Below, in pieces: positions 19,504 to 29,317 of a DNA stretch of 64,000 nucleotides. Where the stretch lies: positions 1 to 64,000 of the forward strand of contig NZ_BCWX01000006.1 of NCBI RefSeq assembly GCF_001894805.1. Reading direction: 5' to 3'. A program made the position numbers and the translations under genes. How positions within the stretch are numbered: the first letter of the stretch is position 1; every line of letters starts with the position of its first letter. Source of the stretch: Rhodococcus globerulus NBRC 14531. GTDB lineage: Bacteria; Actinomycetota; Actinomycetes; Mycobacteriales; Mycobacteriaceae. Under the pieces are notes generated by a model. The model was not told the origin of the DNA. It did not search any database and was given only the letters and a program-made list of their open reading frames with translations.

Positions 19504-22239
19504 ATGAGTGTGTTGACGGTTTTCCTCGCGGCTCCCGGACCGGCAGACGGTGTGCGGGACGTCCTGACCGACCTTTCCTCGGCTGGGCTACTCGACCCAT
19601 TCCTGTGGATCGACGAGCGTGACGTGGCCTCGGGCCTGTCGGCTGTGAGCGCTACCGCCGTCGATGGCGGCGAAGTATCCACTGTCGCACTGCAGAACGT
19701 GTTGGCTTCGACCCGGGTCACTCGCGTGCGGCTCTGTGTTCTGGTCCCGTTTATCGAGGGGGCTCAGTCAGTTCGCGTCGAATCCGAACGAGCGATCGCG
19801 GATATGCTCGTCGCAAATTCGGGTAGCGCACAGCTCGTCCGGCTCCGGACGATCCTGACTCGGGGTGGGTCTACGGCACCGGCGTCGGCAGTTCCGGCAT
19901 TGGCGGGCTGGCACAATCTCTTGATTGCACCGGAAGATTCCAACGGTCCGGGTATGGGCCATGTTTCGCTCGCTGCCACCACCGATGCTGTCGTGATCGG
20001 GCGAAACGCGGCGCCGGTCGTGGCCGGTGTTGTCGGACTGTGGTCGCATGCTGCGCACACACCTTTTGACGATCTGCACGTAGTTCCCGGTGACGCGATT
20101 CGACTAGTGCGTTCCTTCTATCGTCGGCTCGAAACATCCGGGGCGGAGCATGATCTGCGTGAGCAGGTTCTCGATATCGGTGGACCGCTTCCCTTGCCGC
20201 TCGATGCCGGCGGAAGTGTGGTCTACGTCGAAGACGTTCCACTTGCTACCGGAACCATGGCCCAGAACCTGTGGGGCAAGCACCGTGGAATGCTGATCGG
20301 GTCGCGAGTGCCGATGCCGGCGGTTGGGGGTTCGCAAGCGATTGGCCTATGGCGGGCGCTGGTGATGTTCTTCAGCTTCATCGGTTCCGCTCTCCGCAAT
20401 GCCCCGATGGCGTTCTACAACCGGGTATCGAGGGGTGTCTCGGGCGCTGTGGCGTCGACTCTCAACGCCGCGGTTTTCGGCACTGATTCTTCGGCGTACA
20501 CAATCGTCGTCAACGGAGTCGGACCGGACGGGCGTTCGGTGAAGTGGTCAGAATTCACGGCCGCGTCGCATCAGATGATGACGGCATTGGATTCGGGAAC
20601 CGAGAGCCGCCATCACGCCGCGTCCACCGATCTGTCCCGACTGTGGAGCGATTACTCAGCCGGCGCACTCACTTTGGCAGATGCAGGGGAGCGTTCACAG
20701 GGTCTACCTCCGGTTCAGGTCGGTGCAAATCGAGCGGTGATTCGGATCGCCGGTGACATCGTTCCAGGCAAGGCTCAGCGGTTCACGGACGTCCCGGGAA
20801 TCATTGCCGCCAGTACGGGCGTGTCCGGGCTCGATGCACATGATGTTCTTGCGATTTCCGATTTTCGGGCTCAGTTGCGTGAACTCGAACAAGACCAGGT
20901 CCTAGGACTGGAAGCGCGTCGCACTGTGGGCGCGGTGGACGCCTGGGGGCAGACCATTCGTCGTTCCTACGGATTTGCGTTCGGCCAGCTTCTCGCCGAA
21001 GGAATGCATTCGACACGCTCCGAAGTGAGTGCGCTGCTTGGGAAGTTACGTGCTCATTCGGGGTTCGAAGATCAGTCGGAGGGTATTCGGAACCGTCAGC
21101 GGGGGCTGGCGCGGTGGGCTCAGATCATCACTCTCCTGGCAGTGCTGATCATCGGAGCTGCTGGCTACCTGACATACCGCGACATTATGGTGTGGTGGCA
21201 TTGCGCCGTGATCGTCGTTGTGGCGATCGCGGTGTGGTTCGTGAGTTTGTTCATCCTGTTCACCCGAAGTCAGCAAGAGTTGTTCCAGCTGATCAACCGG
21301 CAGCGAAGAGCCGCCGGTGAATTGGAAGCCGATCAGGCGAATCTGAGGACGGCACTGCGCGATCTGGATAGGTTGTCTGCGGCGTACCGTCAGCATGTCT
21401 CGTGGAGTGCGGCGTTGGGGACGTTCTTGGCGGAGCCGCTCGGAAAGGCACCTCAGCGCTCGGGTTCCACTCGCCAGGTCGAATGGGGGCTTCCGCGTTC
21501 GGCTGCCATCGGATCGGCACGTCCGGAGCCGGGCCGGATTCTCGAGGTTGCGGAACGGCTGCGCAGCGAATTGTTCACGGTGGGCTGGATGTCGTCACCT
21601 TGGGACGAATTGACGCGTGCCGCAGGCGATCATCTAGGGGCTTTGGGACTGGACGTGCGGCAGAGTCCAGAGTTGCTCTACACCAAGCAAGGGTGGGGAT
21701 CTGGCTCGGCGCTCGACGTGTGGTCGGACAAGCTGGCTGACGGAGAAATCGCTCTCGACGGCGCCGACGTTGTCTGGGAGAGGGCTCTCGCGGAGCTAGG
21801 AGGATCCAAGGTTTCGTTGCTCACGGAATTGGTGTCTTCGGTCGAGGTTCGGGATCTGGGACAGTCGCGTGTGCTGACTCTCGACGGATTCATGGCAGGC
21901 GTCGGTGCTGCGGGTGAGATTGCGCAGAGCGGGCACTTCGACAGGACTCTGTTGACCGATCTCGCAGTGACCAGTGGACGTGCGGCTGTGTGTGGAGGCC
22001 GAGCGGATCAGGTCCGCCTCGGACTGGGGTTGCTGTCGGTGACCACCCAGTTCAGCGAAGGCCTTGCCCGCGAGGAACTTCAGTTCGGCGGTGAAACGTC
22101 GGCGATCGTGGACGAGCATTCGTTCGAAATTCCGGTATCGCCGGACGCCGGCGCCCTCGGTGGTTTCGGAAAACAGTCCTCGGTGGCACCCGTTTCCGAT
22201 CCATTCCGTGCGCCGTCCATCGACGGCATGAACTTCTGA
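19504..22239 (+). CDS. Large membrane protein with two central transmembrane helices
   Basis: 911 aa, family not recognised. A ~530-residue N-terminal cytoplasmic region is followed by two hydrophobic helices at about 540-558 (IITLLAVLIIGAAGYLTY) and 566-588 (CAVIVVVAIAVWFVSLFILF). A coiled-coil-like stretch follows (QELFQLINRQRRAAGELEAD), then a C-terminal soluble region. With both termini on the same side, it could be a scaffold linking the tubulin-like protein to the membrane. The ATG lies immediately after the upstream stop (TGACATG), and the next gene starts 15 bp downstream with AAAGAGA as ribosome site. Confidence 0.8.
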   Translation: MSVLTVFLAAPGPADGVRDVLTDLSSAGLLDPFLWIDERDVASGLSAVSATAVDGGEVSTVALQNVLASTRVTRVRLCVLVPFIEGAQSVRVESERAIADMLVANSGSAQLVRLRTILTRGGSTAPASAVPALAGWHNLLIAPEDSNGPGMGHVSLAATTDAVVIGRNAAPVVAGVVGLWSHAAHTPFDDLHVVPGDAIRLVRSFYRRLETSGAEHDLREQVLDIGGPLPLPLDAGGSVVYVEDVPLATGTMAQNLWGKHRGMLIGSRVPMPAVGGSQAIGLWRALVMFFSFIGSALRNAPMAFYNRVSRGVSGAVASTLNAAVFGTDSSAYTIVVNGVGPDGRSVKWSEFTAASHQMMTALDSGTESRHHAASTDLSRLWSDYSAGALTLADAGERSQGLPPVQVGANRAVIRIAGDIVPGKAQRFTDVPGIIAASTGVSGLDAHDVLAISDFRAQLRELEQDQVLGLEARRTVGAVDAWGQTIRRSYGFAFGQLLAEGMHSTRSEVSALLGKLRAHSGFEDQSEGIRNRQRGLARWAQIITLLAVLIIGAAGYLTYRDIMVWWHCAVIVVVAIAVWFVSLFILFTRSQQELFQLINRQRRAAGELEADQANLRTALRDLDRLSAAYRQHVSWSAALGTFLAEPLGKAPQRSGSTRQVEWGLPRSAAIGSARPEPGRILEVAERLRSELFTVGWMSSPWDELTRAAGDHLGALGLDVRQSPELLYTKQGWGSGSALDVWSDKLADGEIALDGADVVWERALAELGGSKVSLLTELVSSVEVRDLGQSRVLTLDGFMAGVGAAGEIAQSGHFDRTLLTDLAVTSGRAAVCGGRADQVRLGLGLLSVTTQFSEGLAREELQFGGETSAIVDEHSFEIPVSPDAGALGGFGKQSSVAPVSDPFRAPSIDGMNF

Positions 22240-22254
22240 AAGAGACGTTGAGCG

Positions 22255-24240
22255 ATGAGCGCACAGGTACTCGAGGCACTTCAGCAATGGCGATCGGGCG
22301 CGATTGCCGCCGACCAACTGCAGATCGGCGTGATCAAGGATGCGCATCTCACGCAGATTGCGCGATCAAATCGTAGAACGAGCGCAGAAATCGAATCGAT
22401 GCTGCCGCGCACAGCCAGGCCGATGGCCGGGCACATTGCGAATGTCATTGCCGGACTGGGTGAGAAGGCTTCGGATCCGGCCGCGCCGAGAACAACTCCG
22501 GCCGACGCGGCGATTGTCGAGGACGTTGCGGTCTCACAGTCACCGGTTGCGGCAAATTTGGTAGATCTGAGCACCGACGATTTCTGCGAGTTCGACTATT
22601 CGACGGACGGAAACAGCGACACCAAGCTGACGGCGAAGAAGTCGCAGGGTGGACACCGCATCGAGTGGGAAGCACACGCTGCCGGCTCCGGCGCTGTTGT
22701 CCTCTATCGCGTCGTCTCAAGCGAGGAACATCCGGCATACAAGCCGGAGGTGGGTGAGCTACTCGGCGTCACGACGGATACGTCGTTGACTGATCTCCGT
22801 GGGCCGAGTTCGGCGGTGCGATTCGTTCAGGTGTGGTGCCACGTCGGGCGAACAATCGACGATGCGGCTTCTGAACAGCCAATTCTCCTCGGTACCGCTC
22901 AGATCATTAGTCCTGTAGTCGATTTGGCTATCTCGGAGGACGAGGGCACCGTCATCGGCCGTTGGGACACCTGGCCAGGAGTCAAGGTCGTCCGCGTGAT
23001 GCGGTTGGCGATTGCGGGTGGTCCAGGTGCCGGTGGTCAGGTTCGAATCCATCCCGACGATGACAATCTCGGCGGTTTCGTGGATTCGAGCGCGGAGCGT
23101 GGTCAGCGCTATCTCTATCGCGCGATCTGCGAGGTGCCAGTAGGCAATGGAACCGAACTCTCGCCACCCGTCGAAGAAGTAGTGCAAGTCTCAGTCGTAT
23201 TGTCTCCTGTGCACGATCTGTCGGTTGATACCTACGGTGACGCCGATGAGCCACGATTCGACCTGCGGTGGACTAGTCCACCGGTCGGTAAGGTTGTCAT
23301 CTACCGGACAGAAAGCGGACCGAAACCCGGTATCGAGGAGTCGGTTCTGGCAGAAGGCGCGTTGGAAGCGTCCGGCGGACTGCCGAATGATGCCCGCCTG
23401 ATTCATCCGATCAAGGGCGCTCAGACCGGGAACTGCCTGATGGCCGGGGTGTCGTGGCCACGAGGGTGGACACGCGCCTACTTCACGCCGGTGACGACGC
23501 TCGACAATACGGTTCAGGTCGGGAAGACGGTATCGGCTACCCGTCCGTTGGGTGCGGTTCGGCATCTGCGTGTTGTAGAGCGATGCGCAGAACAACTTCT
23601 CACGTTCGCCTGGCCCGACGGCGCAGCTGCCATCGAGGTATATGTCAGCACCCGCGACATGGATTCGGCGAGTGCATTGGCTCAGCCTGCGGGGCACGAG
23701 ATTTCGAGGAGCAAGTACGAGCGGGACGGTGGGCTGCATTTCCCGGCGCAGTTGCCGGCTATCGGTTGCTCGGTGCATGTGGTCCCCGTGTCGTACACCG
23801 CAGGAGCCAAGGTGCTCGGTGCTCCGAGTGTCGTGGATTATCCGGGATTGTTGCGCGTTCAGTACGACGTGGCGCTGCGTGATGCTGGTTCCACCGTCGA
23901 CATAACTCTTGCGCCGGAACGTGATACGAACGGTTCCCCGCCGTTTGTGTTGGTGTACAACGCACATCGTCTGCCTCTGAGCTCGACGGACGGAATTGCG
24001 GTGGATGTATGGTCGGCTGGATCCGAAGCCAACGGGCGTTCGAAGCAGTTTCAGCCTCACCAACTCAGTCGAGCAGATCGAGCAGCGACGTGGAGTGCTG
24101 ATGTACGGGGGCTCTGTGGATACATCCGCCTGTTCGCCGACCTCCGTCCGAGCCATCGAAGCACCTTCGCCCTGATCGATCCGTCTGTCGAGAAGCTCTG
24201 GGTCGACAACAGAGATCCGTCCGCCGGGCAGGCGGGATGA
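22255..24240 (+). CDS. Cytoplasmic protein with helical N-terminus and Fn3-like repeats
   Basis: 661 aa without signal peptide or membrane helix. Residues 1-75 are helical (LEALQQWRSGAIAADQLQIG). From about residue 105 the protein reads as successive beta-sandwich repeats resembling fibronectin type III. Repeat openings are VVDLAISEDEGTVIGRWDTW, VHDLSVDTYGDADEPRFDLR and VRHLRVVERCAEQLLTFAWP, each ending with an aromatic-rich strand. Intracellular Fn3 arrays are unusual in bacteria and suggest a scaffold or binding role. The stop overlaps the next start by 4 bp (ATGA). The assignment rests on repeat pattern only. Confidence 0.75.
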   Translation: MSAQVLEALQQWRSGAIAADQLQIGVIKDAHLTQIARSNRRTSAEIESMLPRTARPMAGHIANVIAGLGEKASDPAAPRTTPADAAIVEDVAVSQSPVAANLVDLSTDDFCEFDYSTDGNSDTKLTAKKSQGGHRIEWEAHAAGSGAVVLYRVVSSEEHPAYKPEVGELLGVTTDTSLTDLRGPSSAVRFVQVWCHVGRTIDDAASEQPILLGTAQIISPVVDLAISEDEGTVIGRWDTWPGVKVVRVMRLAIAGGPGAGGQVRIHPDDDNLGGFVDSSAERGQRYLYRAICEVPVGNGTELSPPVEEVVQVSVVLSPVHDLSVDTYGDADEPRFDLRWTSPPVGKVVIYRTESGPKPGIEESVLAEGALEASGGLPNDARLIHPIKGAQTGNCLMAGVSWPRGWTRAYFTPVTTLDNTVQVGKTVSATRPLGAVRHLRVVERCAEQLLTFAWPDGAAAIEVYVSTRDMDSASALAQPAGHEISRSKYERDGGLHFPAQLPAIGCSVHVVPVSYTAGAKVLGAPSVVDYPGLLRVQYDVALRDAGSTVDITLAPERDTNGSPPFVLVYNAHRLPLSSTDGIAVDVWSAGSEANGRSKQFQPHQLSRADRAATWSADVRGLCGYIRLFADLRPSHRSTFALIDPSVEKLWVDNRDPSAGQAG

Positions 24241-27143
24241 GTAGTGACTTCTTCTCCGGGAGCGATTTTCCGACGGTAGTCATCGCACGCGCGGACATTG
24301 CCGCACCTCGGTATGGCCAGTTGACGTACACGTCGTTCGACCGGCCAAGCGTCGGCCGCGGGCAGGTGCTCGGCGGCTGGCAGGTGAAAGATCTCGCAGG
24401 CGATCTGGACGAAAACGAGCAGGAGGCCGTGCGCGCGGGCGTCAACACTCGACTCGAGCCAGTTGTTGCGCCCCCACAGTTTCCAACGCAAGAACAGATC
24501 GATTCACGGCCGCGCCGGTTGCACTACGGACCTTTGCCGGCAGGTGCCGTTGCGTATTGGCATTCCGCACCGGCCGGTTCCGATGCTTCGGGTCGCCCCG
24601 GCAATGTGTTCGTCCACGCACTCGTAGATCGAACGCCGGATCTTCCGCCACTGCGTCGACCGATTTCCCTGTGGCACTCGACCGGGTGGCTGACGCCGTA
24701 CGGGGCCGATGTGGTTGCCGGTTCGACATTGGGCGCTACTGCGGATTTCCCCGAGGGCAAATCGGTGGCGCTGTCGCAGATCGTGAACTTCGTCCTCGAT
24801 CCCGAGGTCTGGAGGATCGGTGTGTTGTGTGTTCTGCTCGATGCGGTCAATCACGCAATGCACCACGGCGGCACGGTGATTCTCGGGGTTGAAGGTCCTG
24901 ACCGCGGCGCACAGTGGATCGGCGCGGTGAGTGCGCTGATGTCATCGTCGGCGGCATCCCACTTCTACTTCTCTACCTACGAACGCAGACCCAGCGCGGA
25001 GGATATCGACGCCCTGAATGCGCATGTGGTGTGTGTGCCGATCGAGGATCTGGCCGACTTGGAACTGCCGGAGAACACGGTTGTACTCAGCGAAGTCGAA
25101 ACTCCGTCCCTCGGCGAACTGGGCGCCGCCGACGGATCGAATCACGAATCGCATCGAACCGAGCGCAACGCCGAGGTTCAGGTATCGGAATGGTCGGTTC
25201 TGGCTCAGACGGTTCTCCTCGATGCTGAGACCGCACTCGGTGCGTTGGGGCAGCTCGACGAGATTGCGAAAACCGATCCCGTTCGCGGCGCCGAAATCGC
25301 TTGGCCTCTTGCTGCGCTCGTGTCCGAGAACAACAGTTTCAGTGATGCACACGTCGAAGCGCGAAGAGTGCTCGACGGTGCCCCCAAGCCGCTGCGACGG
25401 ATTCAGCTGCCGGAACCGGCGGCGGCGCTAGCAGTATCCGTTGCTCGCGCACCCGGGCATGTACCTGGAGCGACGGAGTCGGGAGAACCGAATCTGCACA
25501 ATATTCTTGCGATGCCGATCTCCACTCCTGCCGAGATCGACGCGCGGTGGACTGCGTTCCTGCACTTCGTCCGTAACAATCCGGGCTGGTCGATGGGATC
25601 CGGCACCCAACTCAAGTTGTTCGGCAACTTCGAATCGCACCCCTCACGGCGGCTTTTGGCGAATGTTCAGAAGACAGCGGAAGATTTCTTCGACCGCCTC
25701 GAGGGCAAGGATTCACCGGCCGATTCGGATACACCATTCCTCGTCGAGGTCGAAATACTTCGGTTTGCAGATCTGATCATGCACTCCGGCCGCGTGGATG
25801 ACGCGATCGTCAACGTCGTCCAGAAACTTGTCGACCTGGCGGTAGTGCCGCTTCTCTTGGACGATTCCGTGGCACCGCGGTTCGTGCGCGATGTTTTGTC
25901 GGTCGAGGCTCCGCTGAGGGCGCTGCTCCGGAGCTGCCTTACCGATGGCACGGGTGCGGCGTACTTAGTCAGTCGCCCGCTGGGTAGTCGTGTGCCCAAG
26001 GCGGTCATTGAATGGATGCTGCCAGTCGACGACCTTCCCACCGACGGGAGTATCCGGGAGAACGCAGAGGTAGTGGCAGAGTCCAGTGTGGCACTGGCTT
26101 CTGATCTGGTGATTCGGATGCTCGACAATTCTGATGAGCATGAGCTGAACGGGTGGGGACAGTTTGTGCCGCAGGCGTTGTGGCGGGTTCTGTGGGAGGC
26201 GCACAACGGCGGATTTGTGGTCGGTGATGCCAGCAAGCTTCTCACCTCGACGCACATACCGGAAGAAGATCTCGAAGAATTGGCTTGGCGCTTTCCCGGC
26301 ATCATCCCGCCGAGATTTCTTCAACGAATAGTTCTGTCACACACTGGTGATCAAGGTTCGGTCGATCTTGCTCGGTCTGCGGCTCATTTGCTGACGACCC
26401 AAGCCGATACGCGCCGCGACGGCAGCGTGATTGTGACGCCTCCCAATCAGCGCAAGGATGACTGTGCCGTGGCGTGGGCACGGTTGCGCTCTAGCGGCCG
26501 GTGGGCAGAGTTCGGTGCAGAGTTGCAGTTCGAGGTAACTCGGATGCGACCCGCTCTCGTCGACTTTTGCCGAATGAGCGCTGCGGAGATCGCTGCGCTG
26601 ACCGGCGACATGGTCGATCGAATGATGTTGTTGCTCTTCGCTTCCCGATGGGCTCGGGACAGATACGCTGCGCCATTTGTTCCGTTTGTAGGTGCCGCTC
26701 AGGCGGATGCTTTGAGACGGTCGGTCCTCGGATCGAGCGACTATGTCGGTGTCAATATCACTGAACTGATCACCTCGCGGATCATCGATCGTGAATGGCT
26801 CCTGGCGACAGTCATGCTCATGACGAGCGGCGCGCCGCGAAGTAAGCGGCTCAAAGCTGATGTGCTGACCCGCGTAGGTCTCGGTGCCGACAACGGGAAC
26901 GGTCTTCTCGAATCACTGGCACGGGAATCGCTGTCGGATCTCCGGGGCTTCGACCGAGAGGGTCCGTCTCCGATCGCCGACATGTTCCGCGACGAAGTGC
27001 GGCGTCGGCGCATCGTGGATTCACAGGCCGTGATCGATCAGTATCGGCCGCACGCCTGGAGTTGGTTCGATCATCTCGCGGTGGCAACACGTGCATCGAA
27101 GGAATATCAAAAGTTGTTCAATTTGGGAAAGAGGAAGCGCTGA
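24237..27143 (+). CDS. GTPase-associated protein 1 (GAP1)-type protein
   Basis: 968 aa. The N-terminus (GQLTYTSFD, GGWQVKDLAGDLDENEQEAV, LHYGPLPAGAVAYWHSAPAG, GRPGNVFVHALVDR) matches the GAP1 N-terminal domain known beside bacterial double-GTPase and vWA genes. A middle domain at about 188-365 (VWRIGVLCVLLDAVNHAMHH) follows, with a homologue in the gene at 29318. The C-terminal 500 residues are helical. No catalytic motif is evident; the family is thought to serve as a scaffold or effector partner of the GTPase. It overlaps its neighbours by 4 bp and 1 bp. The domain name comes from memory of Pfam and was not checked by search. Confidence 0.85.
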   Translation: MSSDFFSGSDFPTVVIARADIAAPRYGQLTYTSFDRPSVGRGQVLGGWQVKDLAGDLDENEQEAVRAGVNTRLEPVVAPPQFPTQEQIDSRPRRLHYGPLPAGAVAYWHSAPAGSDASGRPGNVFVHALVDRTPDLPPLRRPISLWHSTGWLTPYGADVVAGSTLGATADFPEGKSVALSQIVNFVLDPEVWRIGVLCVLLDAVNHAMHHGGTVILGVEGPDRGAQWIGAVSALMSSSAASHFYFSTYERRPSAEDIDALNAHVVCVPIEDLADLELPENTVVLSEVETPSLGELGAADGSNHESHRTERNAEVQVSEWSVLAQTVLLDAETALGALGQLDEIAKTDPVRGAEIAWPLAALVSENNSFSDAHVEARRVLDGAPKPLRRIQLPEPAAALAVSVARAPGHVPGATESGEPNLHNILAMPISTPAEIDARWTAFLHFVRNNPGWSMGSGTQLKLFGNFESHPSRRLLANVQKTAEDFFDRLEGKDSPADSDTPFLVEVEILRFADLIMHSGRVDDAIVNVVQKLVDLAVVPLLLDDSVAPRFVRDVLSVEAPLRALLRSCLTDGTGAAYLVSRPLGSRVPKAVIEWMLPVDDLPTDGSIRENAEVVAESSVALASDLVIRMLDNSDEHELNGWGQFVPQALWRVLWEAHNGGFVVGDASKLLTSTHIPEEDLEELAWRFPGIIPPRFLQRIVLSHTGDQGSVDLARSAAHLLTTQADTRRDGSVIVTPPNQRKDDCAVAWARLRSSGRWAEFGAELQFEVTRMRPALVDFCRMSAAEIAALTGDMVDRMMLLLFASRWARDRYAAPFVPFVGAAQADALRRSVLGSSDYVGVNITELITSRIIDREWLLATVMLMTSGAPRSKRLKADVLTRVGLGADNGNGLLESLARESLSDLRGFDREGPSPIADMFRDEVRRRRIVDSQAVIDQYRPHAWSWFDHLAVATRASKEYQKLFNLGKRKR

Positions 27144-28147
27144 TGCCCGCTTATGTGCTCGATGGAGCTGGGAGAGTAGATCTTCCGCGCCGACCGTTGG
27201 CCGTCAGCGCCGACGCCGGTGGAGTGGGCGTCGAGCTGTCCGCGACTGCGCAGCACGGTGAGTCGACGGGCGCTGTGCATCCACGTCCGGGTCTGATGAT
27301 TCTTCCTCGGATCGCGGACGTGACCACTGTGTCGGCAAGGCCTGCCAATGGGCAGATCGCGTTTCCTCAGGGAACGGTCCTGCGAGTCACGATCGGGGTC
27401 GACAGTCAGAACGATCTCGACCCGGATCGAGCGGAGCTTCGCCCGATGGACGTGTCGGGACTGCACCGTGCCGATTTGGCGACGATCACCCCTGGTGCCC
27501 AGTCGCTCGAGATCGCTGCGCGCAGAACAGAAGTTGACGTCGCGCTCGGCGAGCTGGCATCAGTTGCTCGGTCGAGTGCCCGCGGAATTCTGCGCACCGA
27601 TCGGCTTCGCGACGCAGATTGCTACTCGGTCGGCATCGATATCGACAGTTCCATGTCGATGGTGCATCGATTCGATGACTCGAGCGTTGCAACAGTCGTG
27701 GATCTGTTGGCGGGGGTGTCCACGGTGCTCGGCGACGCTGCACCGACTGTGTCGGTGCTCGGCGCCCGATCGACTCCGGTACCTGAGTGCGCGCTGCGGG
27801 ATCTGAAGCCTGTGGTTCAGGGCGTTCTGGACTCAGCCTCGATGGGTGTGGGCTTTCAGTCTGTGCCGTCCATGCCCGCGGCCGCCACGTCGAGGCACAT
27901 CAATTACACGATCACTGACGCGGTACCGGCTGATTTTGTTGCGGGGGTATCGAATTCGTCGACTATTCGCCAGTTGGTAGTGCTGTCGGATGTGGCACCG
28001 GCATCAATTCCGGCGGGTACGTACTGCGCTGTCATCTCTCCGCGCTCGGTGGCGAATCTCGAGGCCGACTCGAGTGAACTGTCTCGGATCGTTTCGCAGT
28101 TACTGTCTCCTGTTGTGTCCGACTCGACCACCGGTGGTTTCTCGTGA
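27143..28147 (+). CDS. Cytoplasmic vWA-domain protein
   Basis: 334 aa, no signal peptide. The C-terminal half has a vWA fold with the MIDAS motif DSSMS at residues 168-172 in the strand SVGIDIDSSMSM, and VVLSDV as a later strand. The N-terminal 150 residues look beta-rich and contain RTEVDVALGELA, like the region preceding vWA in TerY-type proteins. The ATG at 27143 overlaps the upstream stop by one base (TGATG) with GAGGAAG as ribosome site. Its stop overlaps the GTG of the GTPase gene. In related systems a vWA protein, a GTPase and GAP1 are encoded together, as here. Confidence 0.85.
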   Translation: MPAYVLDGAGRVDLPRRPLAVSADAGGVGVELSATAQHGESTGAVHPRPGLMILPRIADVTTVSARPANGQIAFPQGTVLRVTIGVDSQNDLDPDRAELRPMDVSGLHRADLATITPGAQSLEIAARRTEVDVALGELASVARSSARGILRTDRLRDADCYSVGIDIDSSMSMVHRFDDSSVATVVDLLAGVSTVLGDAAPTVSVLGARSTPVPECALRDLKPVVQGVLDSASMGVGFQSVPSMPAAATSRHINYTITDAVPADFVAGVSNSSTIRQLVVLSDVAPASIPAGTYCAVISPRSVANLEADSSELSRIVSQLLSPVVSDSTTGGFS

Positions 28148-29313
28148 GTAAGTGCCCGCGCTGTTTCGTCAGCCTGACCTCTGATCATTTTGCCTGGACA
28201 CAAGCGTCGGGTACGACAACCGAGGCCGATCCTGTTGCAAGCGCGTATCACGGTGGTCAGGTGCTCTCGCGCAAGATCATCGAGTTGCGCCGACCGGTGG
28301 ATGCACACGCTGGCTGGGCACCGCCGCCGCAACACGCAGAACTCGAGCTGGGTGGACCTGTTCGCGAAGTGTGCCCGACCTGCCATTACGTCCTTGTGGA
28401 CGGTTGGCGCAACGCACAGGTCACCTGCATCGCTATGGCGGGAGCGCGGGCCACGGGTAAGACCGTGTACATCGCGGTGTTGATCAAGCAGTTGCAATTG
28501 CTGGGTGAGAGTTGGGGTGCCGTTGTCGAACCCTTCGACAGCACCACTGAGGCGACATACCGCGACCATTACGAGACCCCGCTGTACGAGGCCCGAGGAA
28601 TTCTCGAGGCGACGCCCGCTGCGCACACCGGTAATCCCTATCAACGCGAACCCCTGATCTTCAGCCTTGGTCATTGGAACAACGTCTCGCAGATTCTCGT
28701 GATCCGTGACGTCGCGGGTGAGGACTTGGAGAACCCGGAAAACGCGCGGGCTCCCTGGTTGCAGTTCTTTGCGCACGCGGACGGCGTGCTCTTCATGTTC
28801 GATCCGTTGAAAGTCGAATCGGTCACCAACCAACTACACGATTTGGTGCCGACGCAGGAACGGGTCGGCGGAGATCCCCGAACAGTGCTGCGCACGGTCC
28901 TCGGCATCATCGGGTTGGGAACACCCAACCTCGCCATAATCTTGTCCAAATTTGATGCACTGCAGTCACTTCAGAGCGTCGAAGGAAGCGATTGGAGTCG
29001 GATCATGTCGAACCCCGGCGCCGCGTTCTCCCGGGATTTCAGCTTGCGATCGGCGCCCTATCACGACGGTGATGGTCAGCTTCTCAACCAAGAAGTCCGT
29101 AGTCTCCTCAAGAAGCTGGACGCAACTCCGATGGTGATGTCGGTGGACCAGCCGCATACCGGACGCCCACTGCCCAACCGATACTTCGCGGTATCGGCGT
29201 TGGGTGAATCCCCGGTAGGGGATCGCCTGCACGCCAGTGGGATCACGCCCTTCAGATGTCTCGATCCGGTTCGTTGGGTGCTCGCAACCCGTAGCGTGTG
29301 GCACTGGCAGTGA
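28144..29313 (+). CDS. Zinc-ribbon P-loop GTPase (double-GTPase 2-like)
   Basis: 389 aa. CPRC at 4-7 and CPTC at 77-80 suggest a zinc ribbon. The P-loop is GARATGKT (100-107), the Walker B/G3 region is RDVAGED near 190, and the G4-like motif is ILSKFDAL near 266, where the usual NKxD is SKFD. This combination matches the bacterial GTPases found with GAP1 and vWA partners (Pfam DO-GTPase2, from memory). The protein is soluble. It starts with GTG overlapping the upstream stop by 4 bp. It is one of two GTP-binding folds in the operon, the other being tubulin-like. Confidence 0.87.
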   Translation: MSKCPRCFVSLTSDHFAWTQASGTTTEADPVASAYHGGQVLSRKIIELRRPVDAHAGWAPPPQHAELELGGPVREVCPTCHYVLVDGWRNAQVTCIAMAGARATGKTVYIAVLIKQLQLLGESWGAVVEPFDSTTEATYRDHYETPLYEARGILEATPAAHTGNPYQREPLIFSLGHWNNVSQILVIRDVAGEDLENPENARAPWLQFFAHADGVLFMFDPLKVESVTNQLHDLVPTQERVGGDPRTVLRTVLGIIGLGTPNLAIILSKFDALQSLQSVEGSDWSRIMSNPGAAFSRDFSLRSAPYHDGDGQLLNQEVRSLLKKLDATPMVMSVDQPHTGRPLPNRYFAVSALGESPVGDRLHASGITPFRCLDPVRWVLATRSVWHWQ

Positions 29314-29317
29314 CGTC

